A stretch of DNA of 64,000 nucleotides from Halobacillus karajensis (GCF_900108515.1 NZ_FNWW01000002.1:62001-126000); one strand, 5' to 3'. Shown: positions 1-10,364, counted from the stretch's first letter. Notes: generated by a model from the sequence alone, not told the origin. A program made the numbers and translations.

Positions 1-354
1 GGATTAGAAGTTGCTCTTTCTAAAGGGTCTACGTATAGTACGTATGCTGAAGAAGTAACCGATAATATTAAAACGTATGATAGTGATGTTGTAGCCTTAC
101 AATCTCTTGCGAAAGGTCGTCATGATGCTGTAATTACAGACTTTCTTACTGGTAAAGAAGCTTCTGGGGAAGGGCTGGAAATTGAAGCGAAAGAAATGAT
201 TGAACGCAGTGAACAAGCTGTGGCTGTATCTAAAGAGAACGAAGCTTTGCTTGAAGAAATCAATGCAGCTCTAGAAACACTTCGTGAAGATGGAACCCTT
301 GCTGAAATTAGTGAAGAGTACTTCGGAGAAGATATCACGACCCTGCCGGAGTAA
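1..354 (+). CDS. Amino-acid ABC transporter substrate-binding protein (C-terminal part)
   Basis: The reading frame is open from the first base of the window and ends at TAA 352-354; the N-terminus lies outside. The visible 117 residues resemble the C-terminal lobe of family 3 extracellular solute-binding proteins. They include the hinge-like segment with GRHDAVITD and the final helix with LREDGTLAEISEEYFGED, typical of glutamine, arginine or cystine binding proteins. It would be a secreted lipoprotein delivering a polar amino acid to the permease and ATPase encoded immediately downstream. A hairpin terminator separates it from the permease, so it is probably made in excess of the membrane components. 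The exact substrate cannot be read from the sequence. Confidence 0.88.
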   Translation, partial: GLEVALSKGSTYSTYAEEVTDNIKTYDSDVVALQSLAKGRHDAVITDFLTGKEASGEGLEIEAKEMIERSEQAVAVSKENEALLEEINAALETLREDGTLAEISEEYFGEDITTLPE

Positions 355-377
355 TAAATTTTCAGTAAATAACCGAA

Positions 378-414
378 GTCAAAAAGAGTGCGCAATGAGC
401 GTACTCTTTTTGAC
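378..414 (+). terminator. Intergenic hairpin after the binding-protein gene
   Basis: Inverted repeat GTCAAAAAGAGT / ACTCTTTTTGAC with a short GC-containing loop. It lies between the binding-protein gene and the permease of one transporter. There is little U-tract beyond the stem, so partial termination or mRNA 3'-end protection is likely, which would give more binding protein than permease. Confidence 0.65.
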
Positions 415-436
415 ATTATAGAGGAGTTGAGATGAA

Positions 437-1102
437 TTGTATTTGTATTCTGCAAACTTTTGGACAGCACTTATTGATAGCAGAGGAATCTTTTTTGAAG
501 CGGCTCAAATGACGCTTGCTCTTACAGCGGTTTCTATACTAATTGCCATTTTCATCGGCCTTTTGTTCGCTTTTATGAAAATTTCTAAAATCAAACCACT
601 GGAATGGCTTGCAAATATTTATATATATGTAGTAAGGGGAACCCCTTTAATTGTACAGATTTTTGTCTTTTATTATGGGTTAACAGAGATTTGGATGATT
701 AGCGGTTTTTGGTCAGTTGCCCTTGGGCTCGCATTTCACAATGGGGCTTATATTGCAGAGATTTTCCGGGGGGCGATTCAGTCAATTGGAAAAGGCCAGA
801 CGGAAGCTGGGCGTTCACTTGGAATGAGTGGAAATTTAACCATGCGCCGGGTTATTTTGCCGCAAGCATTCAGACGTGCATTGCCTCCTTTAGGGAATCA
901 GTTTATTATTGGTTTGAAAGATTCATCTTTGGCTGCCTTTATTGGCGTTTCGGAGATCTTTGCGGTTGCAACCACGCAAGGGGCCAATACGTTCGACTAC
1001 ATGACCTGGTTACTCGTAAGTGCGGTATGGTATTTAATTCTCGTCTTCCTACTGACTCTTGTTGTCAGTGCAATAGAGAAAAAAATGGCTGTGAGTGACT
1101 AA
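437..1102 (+). CDS. Polar amino-acid ABC transporter permease (HisM/GlnP family)
   Basis: A 221-residue integral membrane protein with about five hydrophobic segments. The cytoplasmic EAA loop reads EAGRSLGMSGNLTMRRVILPQA, shown here only by its family pattern E-A-x(2)-L-G-x(10)-LPQA near residues 117-140, which couples permease to ATPase. The start is TTG at 437: GAGGAG at 421-426 is correctly spaced, whereas the nearby ATG at 432 is in another frame. It would form the homodimeric channel of the importer whose binding protein precedes it and whose ATPase follows 18 bases later. The family includes B. subtilis ArtQ and GlnP-type permeases; the substrate is not resolved. Confidence 0.93.
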   Translation: MYLYSANFWTALIDSRGIFFEAAQMTLALTAVSILIAIFIGLLFAFMKISKIKPLEWLANIYIYVVRGTPLIVQIFVFYYGLTEIWMISGFWSVALGLAFHNGAYIAEIFRGAIQSIGKGQTEAGRSLGMSGNLTMRRVILPQAFRRALPPLGNQFIIGLKDSSLAAFIGVSEIFAVATTQGANTFDYMTWLLVSAVWYLILVFLLTLVVSAIEKKMAVSD

Positions 1103-1120
1103 CAGAGGAGGAAACACAAA

Positions 1121-1855
1121 TTGTCAGATAAAATGATCGAAGTAAATAAATTAAATAAGTCTTTTGGTGATCTTCATGTATTGAAAGATATTGATTTTCA
1201 AGTAGAAGAAAGTGAAGTAGTTGTATTGATTGGAGCTAGTGGGTCAGGGAAAAGTACGATGCTTCGCTGTTTGAATTTCCTTGAAATGAAAAACAGCGGA
1301 GAGGTTTATATTAAAGGAAAGCAAATCGACCCCAAAAAAGATAATTTAAACCAAGTTCGTCAGCAGGTAGGAATGGTGTTTCAACATTTTAACCTCTTCC
1401 CTCATATGACTGTTCTGGGAAATGTGATTGAAGCGCCAACCCAAGTTAAGGGTGTCTCTAAAGCCCAGGCGAAAAAAGATGGTCAAGAGCTTTTAGAGAA
1501 AGTTGGCCTCGGAAACAAGGCGAATGACTATCCTTCAAGGCTTTCGGGCGGGCAAAAACAGAGAGTGGCTATTGCTAGGGCACTTGCTATGAAACCCGAA
1601 ATCATGCTTTTTGATGAACCGACATCAGCTCTTGACCCTGAACTCGTTGGTGAAGTTCTTGCCACGATGAAGGACCTGGCACAAGAAGGGATGACAATGG
1701 TGGTTGTGACCCATGAAATGGGCTTTGCCCGAGAAGTAGCGGATCGAGTAGTCTATATGCACGACGGGAAAATTGTTGAAACAGGAGCACCTAAAGATCT
1801 TTTTGAAAATCCTAAAGAAGAACGAACGCAAGCATTCTTGAGTTCCATTTTATAG
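1121..1855 (+). CDS. Polar amino-acid ABC transporter ATP-binding protein (GlnQ/ArtM type)
   Basis: A 244-residue ATPase with Walker [10 protein letters not shown] (about residues 38-46), signature [15 protein letters not shown], Walker [15 protein letters not shown] and the switch histidine in VVTHEMGFA. This is the classic pattern of the PAAT-type amino-acid importers. TTG at 1121 is preceded by GAGGAGG and is the preferred start; an ATG four codons later is possible. It energises uptake through the preceding permease. It is the last gene of the operon, because a strong terminator follows directly. GlnQ, ArtM and TcyC are too similar here for a gene symbol. Confidence 0.95.
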   Translation: MSDKMIEVNKLNKSFGDLHVLKDIDFQVEESEVVVLIGASGSGKSTMLRCLNFLEMKNSGEVYIKGKQIDPKKDNLNQVRQQVGMVFQHFNLFPHMTVLGNVIEAPTQVKGVSKAQAKKDGQELLEKVGLGNKANDYPSRLSGGQKQRVAIARALAMKPEIMLFDEPTSALDPELVGEVLATMKDLAQEGMTMVVVTHEMGFAREVADRVVYMHDGKIVETGAPKDLFENPKEERTQAFLSSIL

Positions 1856-1882
1856 ACTTTCATAAACTTCAGATTCTGAAAA

Positions 1883-1931
1883 AAGCACCCTGTAAAGCAG
1901 AACAATAAAATGTTTGCTTTACAGGGTGCTT
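1883..1931 (+). terminator. Intrinsic terminator after the ABC transporter operon
   Basis: Near-perfect 17-bp inverted repeat, AAGCACCCTGTAAAGCA at 1883-1899 and its complement at 1915-1931. It lies between the transporter ATPase and the convergent gene at 1960, so it may serve both strands. Confidence 0.8.
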
Positions 1932-1959
1932 GTGTATGGAGATTAAGAAGAAAATTCTG

Positions 1960-2439
1960 TTATTTTTTATTCAATAAATAGACTCCGAAAATAATGAGGA
2001 CAAGCGGCCAAAAGCGCTCGATCAACAGGAAAATTTCCTGTATCCATTGAAACCAATCTGGATTTGTAGGAGCAAACAGGGCAAAAAGCCCGATCCCTAA
2101 CAAGGACAGAGCTGGAACTAACCCTTTTTTCGCTTTTTTATAATGAAAAAGAAATGCTGCCCCTATAATGATCAGGTAGATCCCCCAATGGTCTTCCCAA
2201 AAAGGCATATGCTTGATGGCTAAAAAGTGAAAGCCAAACCCGGCGATTATGATACCGGTAAACAATGTAGAATGATCTTTTGCCCAATAGCTATGTAACA
2301 AAAAAGCCAAGCCAATAATAGATACAAGCGCGGGCCATGAGTAAAAAGGGGCCAGTTCGGGTATATTGAGATGGCGTATAAAAAAATAAATACCGATTCC
2401 AATTAATAAAAAGCCTACTAAAGAATTTTGTTTGTTCAA
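1960..2439 (-). CDS. Small multi-pass membrane protein with LiaI/LiaF-like transmembrane repeats
   Basis: The predicted protein has 159 residues and four to five hydrophobic stretches of the type LLIGIGIYFF, LVSIIGLAFLL, IIIAGFGFHFL, IYLIIIGAAFLF and LVLIIFGVYLL. These glycine-rich repeats, each followed by a short charged turn, resemble the membrane region of LiaI/LiaF-type envelope-stress proteins and the DUF5668 family. The start is a TTG behind AAAGGATGAG. It is divergent from hemA and convergent with the transporter operon, so it is probably monocistronic. No catalytic or binding motif is visible and its function is unknown. Confidence 0.75.
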   Translation of the reverse strand: MNKQNSLVGFLLIGIGIYFFIRHLNIPELAPFYSWPALVSIIGLAFLLHSYWAKDHSTLFTGIIIAGFGFHFLAIKHMPFWEDHWGIYLIIIGAAFLFHYKKAKKGLVPALSLLGIGLFALFAPTNPDWFQWIQEIFLLIERFWPLVLIIFGVYLLNKK

Positions 2440-2635
2440 GACGATCTCATCCTTTTCTATCTTATATAATGTCGGATCCTTGCGATTAACGGTGGGTTTT
2501 GGTATATTACAAACGGATTATAATTTAGATTTCTTATAAATAAGCCGTTGTGATTTTTATTTTGAACGTAATCTTATCCTATCATAAGGATTCAAAATCT
2601 GTTCATAATTCGAATGAAAAATGAACGGGTTTTTG

Positions 2636-2644
2636 TGCTATAAT
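2636..2644 (+). promoter_or_regulatory. Extended -10 promoter element for hemA
   Basis: TGC followed by TATAAT forms an extended -10 element (TGnTATAAT) 48 bases ahead of the hemA ATG. The matching -35 region is weak, as is common for extended -10 promoters. A looser inverted TTATAA pair lies about 100 bases upstream; it lacks the compact spacing of a PerR box. Confidence 0.6.
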
Positions 2645-2691
2645 AACGGATATGTGATTAGATATGAACGTTTAATGGGGGTAGAAATGAA

Positions 2692-4065
2692 ATGCACATT
2701 TTAGCTGTCGGTCTTAATTACAAAACAGCCCCTGTGGAAATCCGCGAGAAGCTCACATTTTCTGAGAATCAACTTACAGAAGCGATGCAGCACCTTAATA
2801 CTCAAAAAAGTGTTCTGGAGAATGTGATTATTTCTACATGCAATCGGACGGAAATATATGCAGTGGTGGATCAAATTCATACGGGGCGCTATTATATTAA
2901 ACAGTTTTTAGCTGAATGGTTTGATGTGGCCAAAGAGGAATTTTCTCCATTTCTTTCCATTTATGAAACAGACGGGGCCATCGAGCACCTTTTACGTGTG
3001 ACATCAGGGCTTGATTCCATGGTGCTTGGAGAAACACAAATTCTTGGGCAGATGAAGCAGTCTTTTTTACAGGCGCAGGAAGCAGGTACAACAGGAACAA
3101 TTTTCAATCAATTGTTTAGACAGGCTGTTACCATGGCCAAAAAAGCTCATAAGGAAACTGAAATAGGGGAAAACGCAGTCTCTGTAAGTTATGCTGCTGT
3201 TGAACTTGCACGTAAAATTTTCGGTGACCTTGTCCATAAGCATATTGTCATTTTAGGTGCTGGTAAAATGGGGGAACTGGCTGCGAAAAACCTTCACGGT
3301 TCTGGTGTACGGAAAGTGTCAGTCGTCAACCGCACCTTATCTAAGGCTCAAACTGTAGCAGCTCAGTTTAATGGTCAAGCGCGGACGATGGACGAGCTGG
3401 ACACGATATTAGCAGATGCGGATATCGTTATCAGTTCAACAGGAGCTACAGAATACGTCATTACGAAAGAAAAGATGGAACCCATCCACAAATCGCGGAA
3501 AGGGAAGCCGTTATTTTTTGTAGACATCGCTGTTCCAAGAGATTTGGACCCCGCAATGGAAACGTTGGAAAGTGTATTTTTATATGATATTGACGATCTT
3601 CAAGGCATCGTGGATGCCAATCTGGCCCTTCGCAAACAAGCGGCGGAAGAAATTGAAGTTATGATTGAAGCAGAAATCGTTGCCTTTAAACAGTGGTTGC
3701 AGACAATTGGTGTGGTACCTGTTATTTCTGCCCTCCGTTCAAAAGCTCTTCATATTCAGGCAGAAACTATGAAAAGTATTGAACGAAAAATGCCTGAGTT
3801 GTCTGATCGTGAACGTAAGGTATTGAACAAACATACCAAAAGTATTATTAATCAAATGTTGAAAGAGCCGATCTCTCAGGCCAAAGAAATGGCGGCACAA
3901 CCTGACTCAGAGGAAACGCTCCAACTATTCACGCAAATTTTCGGTATTGAAGAGCAGGTTAAGAAAGAAGCGGAAGAACAAGAAAAAAAGAACAGCGCTA
4001 AGGTGAAGCACAGTTCAGAGGCACATGACCAGGTCTCTATCATCAGCCCTGTAGCCCACTCATAA
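2692..4065 (+). CDS. hemA: Glutamyl-tRNA reductase
   Basis: First enzyme of C5 tetrapyrrole synthesis: it reduces glutamyl-tRNA(Glu) with NADPH to glutamate-1-semialdehyde. The catalytic cysteine sits in [12 protein letters not shown] near residue 50. The substrate domain has [16 protein letters not shown], and the NADPH domain has [16 protein letters not shown] near residue 185. A helical dimerisation domain closes the protein. At 457 residues it matches Bacillus HemA. The C-terminal 25 residues are very charged and probably disordered. It opens the hemAXCDBL operon with GGGGG-type ribosome binding just upstream of ATG. Haem feedback through HemX is known in B. subtilis and is plausible here because hemX follows 12 bases later. 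Confidence 0.98.
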   Translation: MHILAVGLNYKTAPVEIREKLTFSENQLTEAMQHLNTQKSVLENVIISTCNRTEIYAVVDQIHTGRYYIKQFLAEWFDVAKEEFSPFLSIYETDGAIEHLLRVTSGLDSMVLGETQILGQMKQSFLQAQEAGTTGTIFNQLFRQAVTMAKKAHKETEIGENAVSVSYAAVELARKIFGDLVHKHIVILGAGKMGELAAKNLHGSGVRKVSVVNRTLSKAQTVAAQFNGQARTMDELDTILADADIVISSTGATEYVITKEKMEPIHKSRKGKPLFFVDIAVPRDLDPAMETLESVFLYDIDDLQGIVDANLALRKQAAEEIEVMIEAEIVAFKQWLQTIGVVPVISALRSKALHIQAETMKSIERKMPELSDRERKVLNKHTKSIINQMLKEPISQAKEMAAQPDSEETLQLFTQIFGIEEQVKKEAEEQEKKNSAKVKHSSEAHDQVSIISPVAHS

Positions 4066-4077
4066 GGTGGAAGTTAA

Positions 4078-4896
4078 ATGCTTGAATTCAAATGGGTGTA
4101 CGAACTTATCCTATTCCTTTATGGACTTAGTCTTGTTGGATACTTCATCGACTTTGTACAAAATAACCGGAAGGCAAACGTAACCGCCTTCTGGTTACTT
4201 AGTATGGTCTGGGTTTTACAGACATTTTTCTTGTTAACCCAAGTGTTTATAAAAGAAGATTTTCCGATCATGACCGTTTATGACGGATTATATTTTTATA
4301 CTTGGATTCTCGTAACGTTTTCACTCATTATCAACCGACTGTTCAGGATGGATTTTCTCGTGTTTTTCACTAATGTGGTCGGCTTTTTGATTATGATTAT
4401 TCATTTATCGACCAGGGCTCAAACCGTGCTCGAAAACCGTGGAGTAGCTCTTGTTGATGAACTCCTCGTTATTCATATTAGTTTAGCTATTATTTCATAT
4501 GGATTTTTCACCTTATCCTTTATATTTTCTATCATGTATTTACTTCAGTATCGATTGTTAAAGAAAAAAAGATGGGATGCGAAACTATTCCGATTGGGCG
4601 ATCTGACGAAGCTTGATCACTTCTCATATGTGGCCATCATTCTAGGCGTTCCTCTTTTATTAATAGCTATTATTCTCGGAGTTGTCTGGGGATATGTCTC
4701 GACAGCCACTTTTTACTGGTATGATTCTAAAACATTAGGTTCACTGCTCGTTTTAGTTGTTTACGTTGTTTATTTAACTTTGAGGGTAGTAAAAGGTTAT
4801 CAAGGGAGAACGATATCAATCTTCAACGCAGGAGCCTTTCTGTTTCTACTGATTAATTTCTTTTTATTTGGATCTTTATCTAACTTTCATTTTTAG
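4078..4896 (+). CDS. hemX: HemX membrane protein (CcsA/CcmC-like), regulator of HemA
   Basis: A 272-residue protein with eight hydrophobic segments, the topology of the cytochrome c assembly (CcsA) family. Position between hemA and hemC identifies it as HemX, which in B. subtilis lowers the cellular amount of HemA. The segment LVDELLVIHISLAIISYGFF near residues 122-141 holds the histidine typical of haem-handling CcsA proteins. Ribosome binding is by AAGGTGG ahead of ATG 4078. It is transcribed with hemA and hemC (gaps of 12 and 18 bases). The biochemical mechanism of HemX is not established by the sequence. Confidence 0.93.
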   Translation: MLEFKWVYELILFLYGLSLVGYFIDFVQNNRKANVTAFWLLSMVWVLQTFFLLTQVFIKEDFPIMTVYDGLYFYTWILVTFSLIINRLFRMDFLVFFTNVVGFLIMIIHLSTRAQTVLENRGVALVDELLVIHISLAIISYGFFTLSFIFSIMYLLQYRLLKKKRWDAKLFRLGDLTKLDHFSYVAIILGVPLLLIAIILGVVWGYVSTATFYWYDSKTLGSLLVLVVYVVYLTLRVVKGYQGRTISIFNAGAFLFLLINFFLFGSLSNFHF

Positions 4897-4914
4897 TGAC
4901 GAGGAGGAAATGTT

Positions 4915-5844
4915 GTGAGAAAAATCGTAATTGGCTCACGCAAAAGTAACTTAGCTATTACTCAAACAGAGTGGGTGATCGACCAGTTGAAGCAGATTGA
5001 TTCATCCTATGATTTTGAGATAAAGCGGATTTCCACGAAAGGAGATCGTATTGTGGACGTTACACTTTCTAAAGTTGGCGGGAAAGGACTTTTCATCAAA
5101 GAGATTGAACAGGCTATGTATGATGGTGAAATAGATATGGCTGTCCACAGTATGAAAGATATGCCTGCTGTTGTTGCCGAAGGCTTAATGGTAGCAGCCG
5201 TTCCAATTCGTGAGGATCACAGGGATGCCTTTGTTTCAAATGGGAATGTAAGCCTTAAGGATCTCCCTGAAGGAGCTGTAATTGGAACAAGCAGTCTAAG
5301 ACGTGGATCTCAAATTAAAGCTGTTCGTCCAGATGTTGAGATTAAATGGATTCGCGGAAATATCGACACACGCCTTCGCAAATTGAAGGATGAAGACTAT
5401 GATGCCATTGTGCTTGCAGCAGCTGGACTGAAACGCATGGGATGGGATGATGATGTGGTCACAGAATACTTGGAGCCTGAGGTATGTGTTCCAGCGGTCG
5501 GACAAGGCGCCCTCGCCATTCAATGTCGGGAAAATGATTCAGAGCTACGAGGCTTTCTTGAGAAGTTAAACCATGAATATACGGAAACTACAGTGGCATG
5601 TGAACGGAAGTTTCTCCATGATTTAAATGGCGGGTGTCAAGTTCCAATTGGTGGTTATGCTTACCGTAAAGGTGAAGAAATTGTATTGACCGCTTTGGTT
5701 GGTACACCTGATGGTCAGACGATTCTGCATGAAACGGTGGCAGGAACAGATCCAATTGAAGTTGGAAAAGAAGCTGCTGACCGTTTGAAAGCCCGGGGGG
5801 CACAGGAGATTGTTGATCATGCTAAAGAGGAGTATGACCAGTAA
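4915..5844 (+). CDS. hemC: Hydroxymethylbilane synthase (porphobilinogen deaminase)
   Basis: It polymerises four porphobilinogen molecules to hydroxymethylbilane in the cytoplasm. The start is GTG at 4915 behind GAGGAGG. Visible landmarks are [12 protein letters not shown] at the N-terminus, VHSMKDMP (active-site region), GTSSLRR and RGNIDTRL (substrate-binding arginines), and [13 protein letters not shown], whose cysteine carries the dipyrromethane cofactor. The length of 309 residues is standard. Its stop codon overlaps the hemD start by one base (TAATG), which implies translational coupling. Confidence 0.98.
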   Translation: MRKIVIGSRKSNLAITQTEWVIDQLKQIDSSYDFEIKRISTKGDRIVDVTLSKVGGKGLFIKEIEQAMYDGEIDMAVHSMKDMPAVVAEGLMVAAVPIREDHRDAFVSNGNVSLKDLPEGAVIGTSSLRRGSQIKAVRPDVEIKWIRGNIDTRLRKLKDEDYDAIVLAAAGLKRMGWDDDVVTEYLEPEVCVPAVGQGALAIQCRENDSELRGFLEKLNHEYTETTVACERKFLHDLNGGCQVPIGGYAYRKGEEIVLTALVGTPDGQTILHETVAGTDPIEVGKEAADRLKARGAQEIVDHAKEEYDQ

Positions 5845-6617
5845 TGATAGCATTGCAAGGGAAACGTATTCTCGTTACGAGAAGCAAGTCCCAAGCGAAT
5901 CCATTGATTAAGAAAATAGAAGAGGAAGGCGGAGTGCCTTATCACACTCCCCTTCTGAACTTTCAATTGAATGCCTCAGAATCACATGAGGGTATTCTTA
6001 ACAGACTTCACGACTATTCTTGGGTGTTTCTAACTAGCGCCAATGGCGTGAAGTTTTTTTTCAAGCTTTTAAAAAGAAAAAATGTCTCACTTCCTAAAGG
6101 TTTGAAGTTTGCGATTGTCGGATCTAAAACAGAGCGTGCTTTAAAAAGATTTGGTTATCAAGCAGACTTTATCCCATCAAGGTATAGGGCTTCTACAATG
6201 GGAGAGGAGTTTTTTGATATCCATCCTGATCCAGGGATGATTCTCTACATACGAGGCAACCGTTCACGTGATGTATTACCCGATATATTTAAAGATAAGG
6301 GTGTATTTTTCCAATCCATGACCGTATATGATACGCTACTGGTGAAAGAGACAAAGGATGATATCATCCAATGGGTGGAGGAGCATAGCTTGGACGCCTT
6401 AACCTTTACGAGTCCATCCATTGTCCATGCCTACATGATTATAGTAAAAGACATCAAAGAAAAAGGTCTTGATATCCCTTGCTTCTGTATAGGACCAACT
6501 ACTGCAAAAACTGCAAAAGAACATGGGTTCCGTCACATTCATGTGCCTGATCAATATACCATGAACCATATGTTCAACCAGATGATTCACTATTTTTCTA
6601 ATGAAGGGAAAAGATAA
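5844..6617 (+). CDS. hemD: Uroporphyrinogen-III synthase
   Basis: It closes and inverts ring D of hydroxymethylbilane to give uroporphyrinogen III. This poorly conserved family shows the expected features: N-terminal [27 protein letters not shown] near residue 60, a central [12 protein letters not shown] segment, [13 protein letters not shown] near residue 190 and a C-terminal [15 protein letters not shown]. At 257 residues it matches bacillar HemD. It starts on the last base of hemC and ends two bases ahead of hemB, so it is firmly inside the operon. Confidence 0.96.
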   Translation: MIALQGKRILVTRSKSQANPLIKKIEEEGGVPYHTPLLNFQLNASESHEGILNRLHDYSWVFLTSANGVKFFFKLLKRKNVSLPKGLKFAIVGSKTERALKRFGYQADFIPSRYRASTMGEEFFDIHPDPGMILYIRGNRSRDVLPDIFKDKGVFFQSMTVYDTLLVKETKDDIIQWVEEHSLDALTFTSPSIVHAYMIIVKDIKEKGLDIPCFCIGPTTAKTAKEHGFRHIHVPDQYTMNHMFNQMIHYFSNEGKR

Positions 6618-6619
6618 GG

Positions 6620-7597
6620 ATGAAAGATATTCAATTCAAACGTCACCGTCGCCTGCGGCGGACGGAATCCATAAGAGCGCTTGTTAGAGAGACATACCTG
6701 CGTACAGAAGATTTAATCTATCCGATTTTTGTCGTCGAAGGAGAGAAAATAAAGAATCCAGTAGCCTCCATGCCTGGAGTCCATCAAGTTTCTCTTGATT
6801 ATTTAACGGAAGAGATGGAAGAACTCGTAAACTTGGGTATAAAATCTGTTATTGTATTTGGTGTACCTGCAGAGAAAGATGATGTTGGAAGCCAAGCGTA
6901 CCATGAAGAGGGGATCGTGCAACGGGCAATTCGTCAAATTAAAGAAGAAGTTCCTTCTTTGGCTGTGATTGCAGATACTTGTCTTTGTCAATTTACCGAT
7001 CATGGTCATTGCGGTATTGTTCGTGATGGAGATATAGCAAATGATGAGTCCCTTACTTATATTACAAAAACAGCTGTTACCCAGGCAGAAGCAGGGGCAG
7101 ATGTAATTGCCCCATCCAATATGATGGATGGTTTTGTTGCAGCTATTCGCCGCGGTCTGGATGAAGCGGGTTACAGTCATATCCCTGTTATGTCCTACGC
7201 TGTGAAATATGCTTCTTCTTTTTATGGTCCTTTCCGTGATGCAGCGCATAGTTCTCCGCAATTTGGAGATCGACGAGCTTATCAAATGGACCCTTCCAAC
7301 CGTCTTGAGGCTCTAAGGGAAGCGGAGTCTGATGTAGAAGAAGGAGCAGATTTTCTCATTGTAAAACCGGCCTTATCCTACTTGGATATTATAAGAGAAG
7401 TTAAAGATAGATTTCATTTACCGCTTGTCGCTTATAATGTCAGCGGAGAATATTCAATGATCAAGGCTGCGGCACAAAACGGTTGGGTGAATGAAGAAGA
7501 AATCGTTCTTGAAAAATTGACTTCGATGAAGCGAGCAGGTGCAGACCTTATTATTACTTATTTTGCTAAAGATGCAGCTAAATGGCTGAACCAATAG
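6620..7597 (+). CDS. hemB: Delta-aminolevulinic acid dehydratase (porphobilinogen synthase)
   Basis: It condenses two 5-aminolevulinate molecules to porphobilinogen. Metal-binding cysteines lie in [14 protein letters not shown] (about residues 118-131). The two Schiff-base lysines lie in [18 protein letters not shown] (near residue 195) and in [12 protein letters not shown] (near 250). At 325 residues it is full length. The cysteine-rich loop indicates a zinc-dependent enzyme. It has only a short gap after hemD; the operon order places it after hemD although its reaction precedes hemC. Confidence 0.98.
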   Translation: MKDIQFKRHRRLRRTESIRALVRETYLRTEDLIYPIFVVEGEKIKNPVASMPGVHQVSLDYLTEEMEELVNLGIKSVIVFGVPAEKDDVGSQAYHEEGIVQRAIRQIKEEVPSLAVIADTCLCQFTDHGHCGIVRDGDIANDESLTYITKTAVTQAEAGADVIAPSNMMDGFVAAIRRGLDEAGYSHIPVMSYAVKYASSFYGPFRDAAHSSPQFGDRRAYQMDPSNRLEALREAESDVEEGADFLIVKPALSYLDIIREVKDRFHLPLVAYNVSGEYSMIKAAAQNGWVNEEEIVLEKLTSMKRAGADLIITYFAKDAAKWLNQ

Positions 7598-7628
7598 TCA
7601 GAGGTGAATGATAGAAAGGGTGTCGGTA

Positions 7629-8915
7629 ATGAAAAAATATGAACAGTCTCAACAAGCATATAAGGAGGCAGTCAATTTAATGCCAGGGGGAGTGAATTCA
7701 CCTGTACGAGCGTTTAAATCCGTTAATATGGATCCGATTTTCATGGAAAAAGGAGAAGGCTCGAAACTGTATGATATGGATGGGAACTCTTACATCGATT
7801 ATGTACTGAGCTTCGGACCTTTGATTCTCGGACATGCCGATGAACAAGTAACGAAAGCACTTACTGAAGTGACAGCTAACGGTACAAGTTTTGGTGCTCC
7901 TACAAAAGTCGAGAATCAATTGGCAGCGCTCGTTAAAGAACGCGTCCCATCAATTGAAATGCTTCGTATGGTTAATTCTGGAACAGAAGCAACCATGAGT
8001 GCCTTGCGAGTTGCCCGTGGTTATACAGGGCGGGACAAGATTCTGAAATTTGAAGGAAACTATCATGGTCATGGGGATTCATTATTAATTAAAGCTGGAT
8101 CTGGGGTAGCTACATTAGGGTTGCCAGATTCCCCGGGTGTACCTGAATCCATTGCTCAGAATACAATTACCGTCCCATATAATGACTTGGAGAGCGTAAA
8201 GTATGTATTTGAGCAGTTTGGCGATGATCTGGCTGCAGTTATTATTGAGCCGGTTTCTGGCAATATGGGTGTCGTTCCGCCCAATGAAGGATTCTTGCAG
8301 GAGTTAAGAACTTTGACTGAGAATAATGGCACAGTTCTTATCTTTGATGAAGTGATGACAGGCTTCCGGGTTGGTTACCATAGTGCACAAGGACATTTTG
8401 GTGTGACACCTGATATGACTTGTCTAGGGAAAGTTATTGGCGGTGGTCTTCCTGTTGGCGCGTATGGTGGAAAGCGAGACATTATGGAACGAGTAGCCCC
8501 TGTTGGTGATATCTACCAAGCAGGTACTCTCTCAGGAAACCCACTTGCAATGACAGCAGGGTTTGAAACAATTTCTGCCATGACTAAAGAGGCGTATGCG
8601 TCCATTAATAAAAAGGTAGATCGTCTAATAGAAGGCTACTTAAATGCAGCTGAAACACATGGAATTCCATTGACCGTTAATCGTGCCGGTTCCATGGTTG
8701 GTTTCTTCTTTACGAATGAACCTGTCACGAATTTTGAAACGGCCAATCAATCAGACCTAGAATTGTTCACACGTTACTTTCAAGGAATGATCCAAGAAGG
8801 GATTTATTTGCCACCATCTCAGTTTGAAGGATTGTTTTTATCTGTTAAACATACGGATGAAGATATTGAGAAAACCATTCAAGCTGCTGATCGAGTTTTC
8901 TCTAAAATTAAATAA
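7629..8915 (+). CDS. hemL: Glutamate-1-semialdehyde 2,1-aminomutase
   Basis: A PLP enzyme that converts glutamate-1-semialdehyde to 5-aminolevulinate, completing the first two-step branch begun by HemA. It contains [15 protein letters not shown] near the N-terminus, the class III aminotransferase core ending [14 protein letters not shown], and the PLP lysine in [20 protein letters not shown] 7629 has AAAGGG eight bases upstream, whereas the in-frame ATG at 7608 is almost touching its GAGGTG. The shorter 428-residue form is therefore preferred. It is the last gene of the operon, followed by a terminator. Confidence 0.97.
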   Translation: MKKYEQSQQAYKEAVNLMPGGVNSPVRAFKSVNMDPIFMEKGEGSKLYDMDGNSYIDYVLSFGPLILGHADEQVTKALTEVTANGTSFGAPTKVENQLAALVKERVPSIEMLRMVNSGTEATMSALRVARGYTGRDKILKFEGNYHGHGDSLLIKAGSGVATLGLPDSPGVPESIAQNTITVPYNDLESVKYVFEQFGDDLAAVIIEPVSGNMGVVPPNEGFLQELRTLTENNGTVLIFDEVMTGFRVGYHSAQGHFGVTPDMTCLGKVIGGGLPVGAYGGKRDIMERVAPVGDIYQAGTLSGNPLAMTAGFETISAMTKEAYASINKKVDRLIEGYLNAAETHGIPLTVNRAGSMVGFFFTNEPVTNFETANQSDLELFTRYFQGMIQEGIYLPPSQFEGLFLSVKHTDEDIEKTIQAADRVFSKIK

Positions 8916-8923
8916 AAAAGATG

Positions 8924-8953
8924 AAGCGCATGAGCCTTTCTCATGCGCTTTTG
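8924..8953 (+). terminator. Intrinsic terminator of the hem operon
   Basis: Perfect inverted repeat AAGCGCATGAG / CTCATGCGCTT with a short loop and a TTTTG tail, nine bases after the hemL stop. The 227 bases from here to spoVID hold no gene. Confidence 0.9.
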
Positions 8954-9180
8954 TTATTGATTAGGAGATTTTAAAATCATTTCCTGAGAAATGATTGGAT
9001 TCACTCCCTGGCGTTTTAACACCATCGATAAGAATTTCCACTTGATGTCTGTAACCCACTTTTAGGAGAAGCCATGTTCTCTTGCTGCTGTACGTCCGTG
9101 TTTCTCCATGTATAATACCCTAACTCCCGCATAAGGTGTTAGTAGAGAATAGTGTTTAACCTTAGGGAGGGGACCAAACT

Positions 9181-10179
9181 TTGCAGAATAAACAAAATGT
9201 ATTTTCTTTTTATTTAGATGAATCCATATGGTTTAAGGAAGGACAGGGCGTACGTGAATTACTTGGTATATCTTTGGAGCCAGAGATCACTATTGAAGAA
9301 CTTGGCGATGAAGTAAAGATGAAAGGGACTGTGGATCTTGCTGGGGAGTATATTCCAACTGGGTCCGAGGATGCTCAAGACGAAAGCCCTTTATCTCCGT
9401 CTATGCGTGTTATGGATCAAGTCGAGCCTTCAGACGACGGTTTGCATACTTTCTCTCACGCTTTCCCTGTAGATATAACCGTTCCTCTGGAGAGAATATC
9501 CAGTTTAGAAGATGTTTTGATTGATATTGAAAGCTTTGATTATGAGCTCCCGGCCAACCGTCAGCTTCGCCTTCATGCCCATGTAAATATTAATGGTGTA
9601 GAAGAAAAACAGCAAGAAGCATCAAATGAGCCTGCATTCGATGAGACGGCTCAGGTGGGACCTGTTAATTTTCCAGAACAAGGAGATCCAAAAGAATCTC
9701 CTGTTTTCCCTGAGAGAGAGGTACCGATCTTTCGACTTGATGATGATAATAATGAGAATGATGAGCAGAATGAAAAATCAGAAGATGATGGGCGATGGTT
9801 TTATAAGAAATCGCAGAGTTTTCCTGAGTTTTTTGGTCAGGAACAGGAGGTTAAAAAACTCCCTGAGGAACCTTCGTATGACAGCAGCGTGAATTGGGGT
9901 GATGTTAGCGTGGATGATGTAGAAGAATCAAATGGAGAACAGTCCAGCGACGAGAGTGCACAGGCCCCTGGAGGCATGGACGGAATCAAACAAATATTTA
10001 AACACTTGTTCCCAAATAGAGAAGACACGTACACACAAATGAAAATGTATATTGCCCAGGAAGAAGAAACGCTTTCGTCAATTGCGGAAAAGTATGATGT
10101 CTCTGTGAAACAATTAGAACGAGTTAATGATTATAAAGATGATGTCTCTCCTGGGCAGATCGTCTATATACCGAATTAA
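9181..10179 (+). CDS. spoVID: Stage VI sporulation protein D, spore coat morphogenesis
   Basis: SpoVID is the coat-assembly protein that encases the forespore together with SpoIVA and SafA. The 332-residue product starts with FSFYLDESIWFKEGQGV, the conserved N-terminal region. A long acidic, glutamate- and asparagine-rich middle (about residues 150-260) follows. A C-terminal LysM domain runs from about residue 285 and ends SPGQIVYIPN. The start is TTG at 9181, eight bases after AGGGAGGGG. Location after hemL matches B. subtilis. Mother-cell (sigma-E) expression is expected from the family; no convincing sigma-E promoter was identified here. Confidence 0.95.
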   Translation: MQNKQNVFSFYLDESIWFKEGQGVRELLGISLEPEITIEELGDEVKMKGTVDLAGEYIPTGSEDAQDESPLSPSMRVMDQVEPSDDGLHTFSHAFPVDITVPLERISSLEDVLIDIESFDYELPANRQLRLHAHVNINGVEEKQQEASNEPAFDETAQVGPVNFPEQGDPKESPVFPEREVPIFRLDDDNNENDEQNEKSEDDGRWFYKKSQSFPEFFGQEQEVKKLPEEPSYDSSVNWGDVSVDDVEESNGEQSSDESAQAPGGMDGIKQIFKHLFPNREDTYTQMKMYIAQEEETLSSIAEKYDVSVKQLERVNDYKDDVSPGQIVYIPN

Positions 10180-10364
10180 ATCCATTTATATTTAAAAGCA
10201 AGAAAGATACCCAGGACTAAACCGAGGAGGAAAATGTCTAAGGTGGTCGGGAAAATAATTGTTCTTATGGCTTGGAAAATCACAATGGGAAGCATGGATT
10301 TTTCAATGACATTAAGCCACGTTCTACACCAAGGAGGCAGTCGGTAACGATAGAGACGGCTCAT
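10176..10364 (-). CDS. Small membrane protein of unknown function
   Basis: A 62-residue ORF on the minus strand with a good GAGAGGTG ribosome-binding site six bases ahead of its ATG. The N-terminal third is basic and aromatic (MSRLYRYRLPPWCRTW). The remainder is two closely spaced hydrophobic segments ending FLAFKYKWI. Its stop codon overlaps the spoVID stop by four bases in convergent orientation. It occupies the place where B. subtilis carries ysxE and a small ORF. I do not recognise the family. The strong ribosome-binding site and membrane pattern argue that it is real. Confidence 0.6.
   Translation of the reverse strand: MSRLYRYRLPPWCRTWLNVIEKSMLPIVIFQAIRTIIFPTTLDIFLLGLVLGIFLAFKYKWI

Noticed and set aside
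2518-2540. Possible PerR box upstream of hemA (TTATAA...TTATAA)
   Set aside because: The half-sites are ten bases apart instead of the compact TTATAATnATTATAA arrangement, so peroxide control is not supported.
6803-7285. A 160-codon minus-strand ORF inside hemB
   Set aside because: It is antisense to a highly conserved enzyme, has no ribosome-binding site and no recognisable domain.
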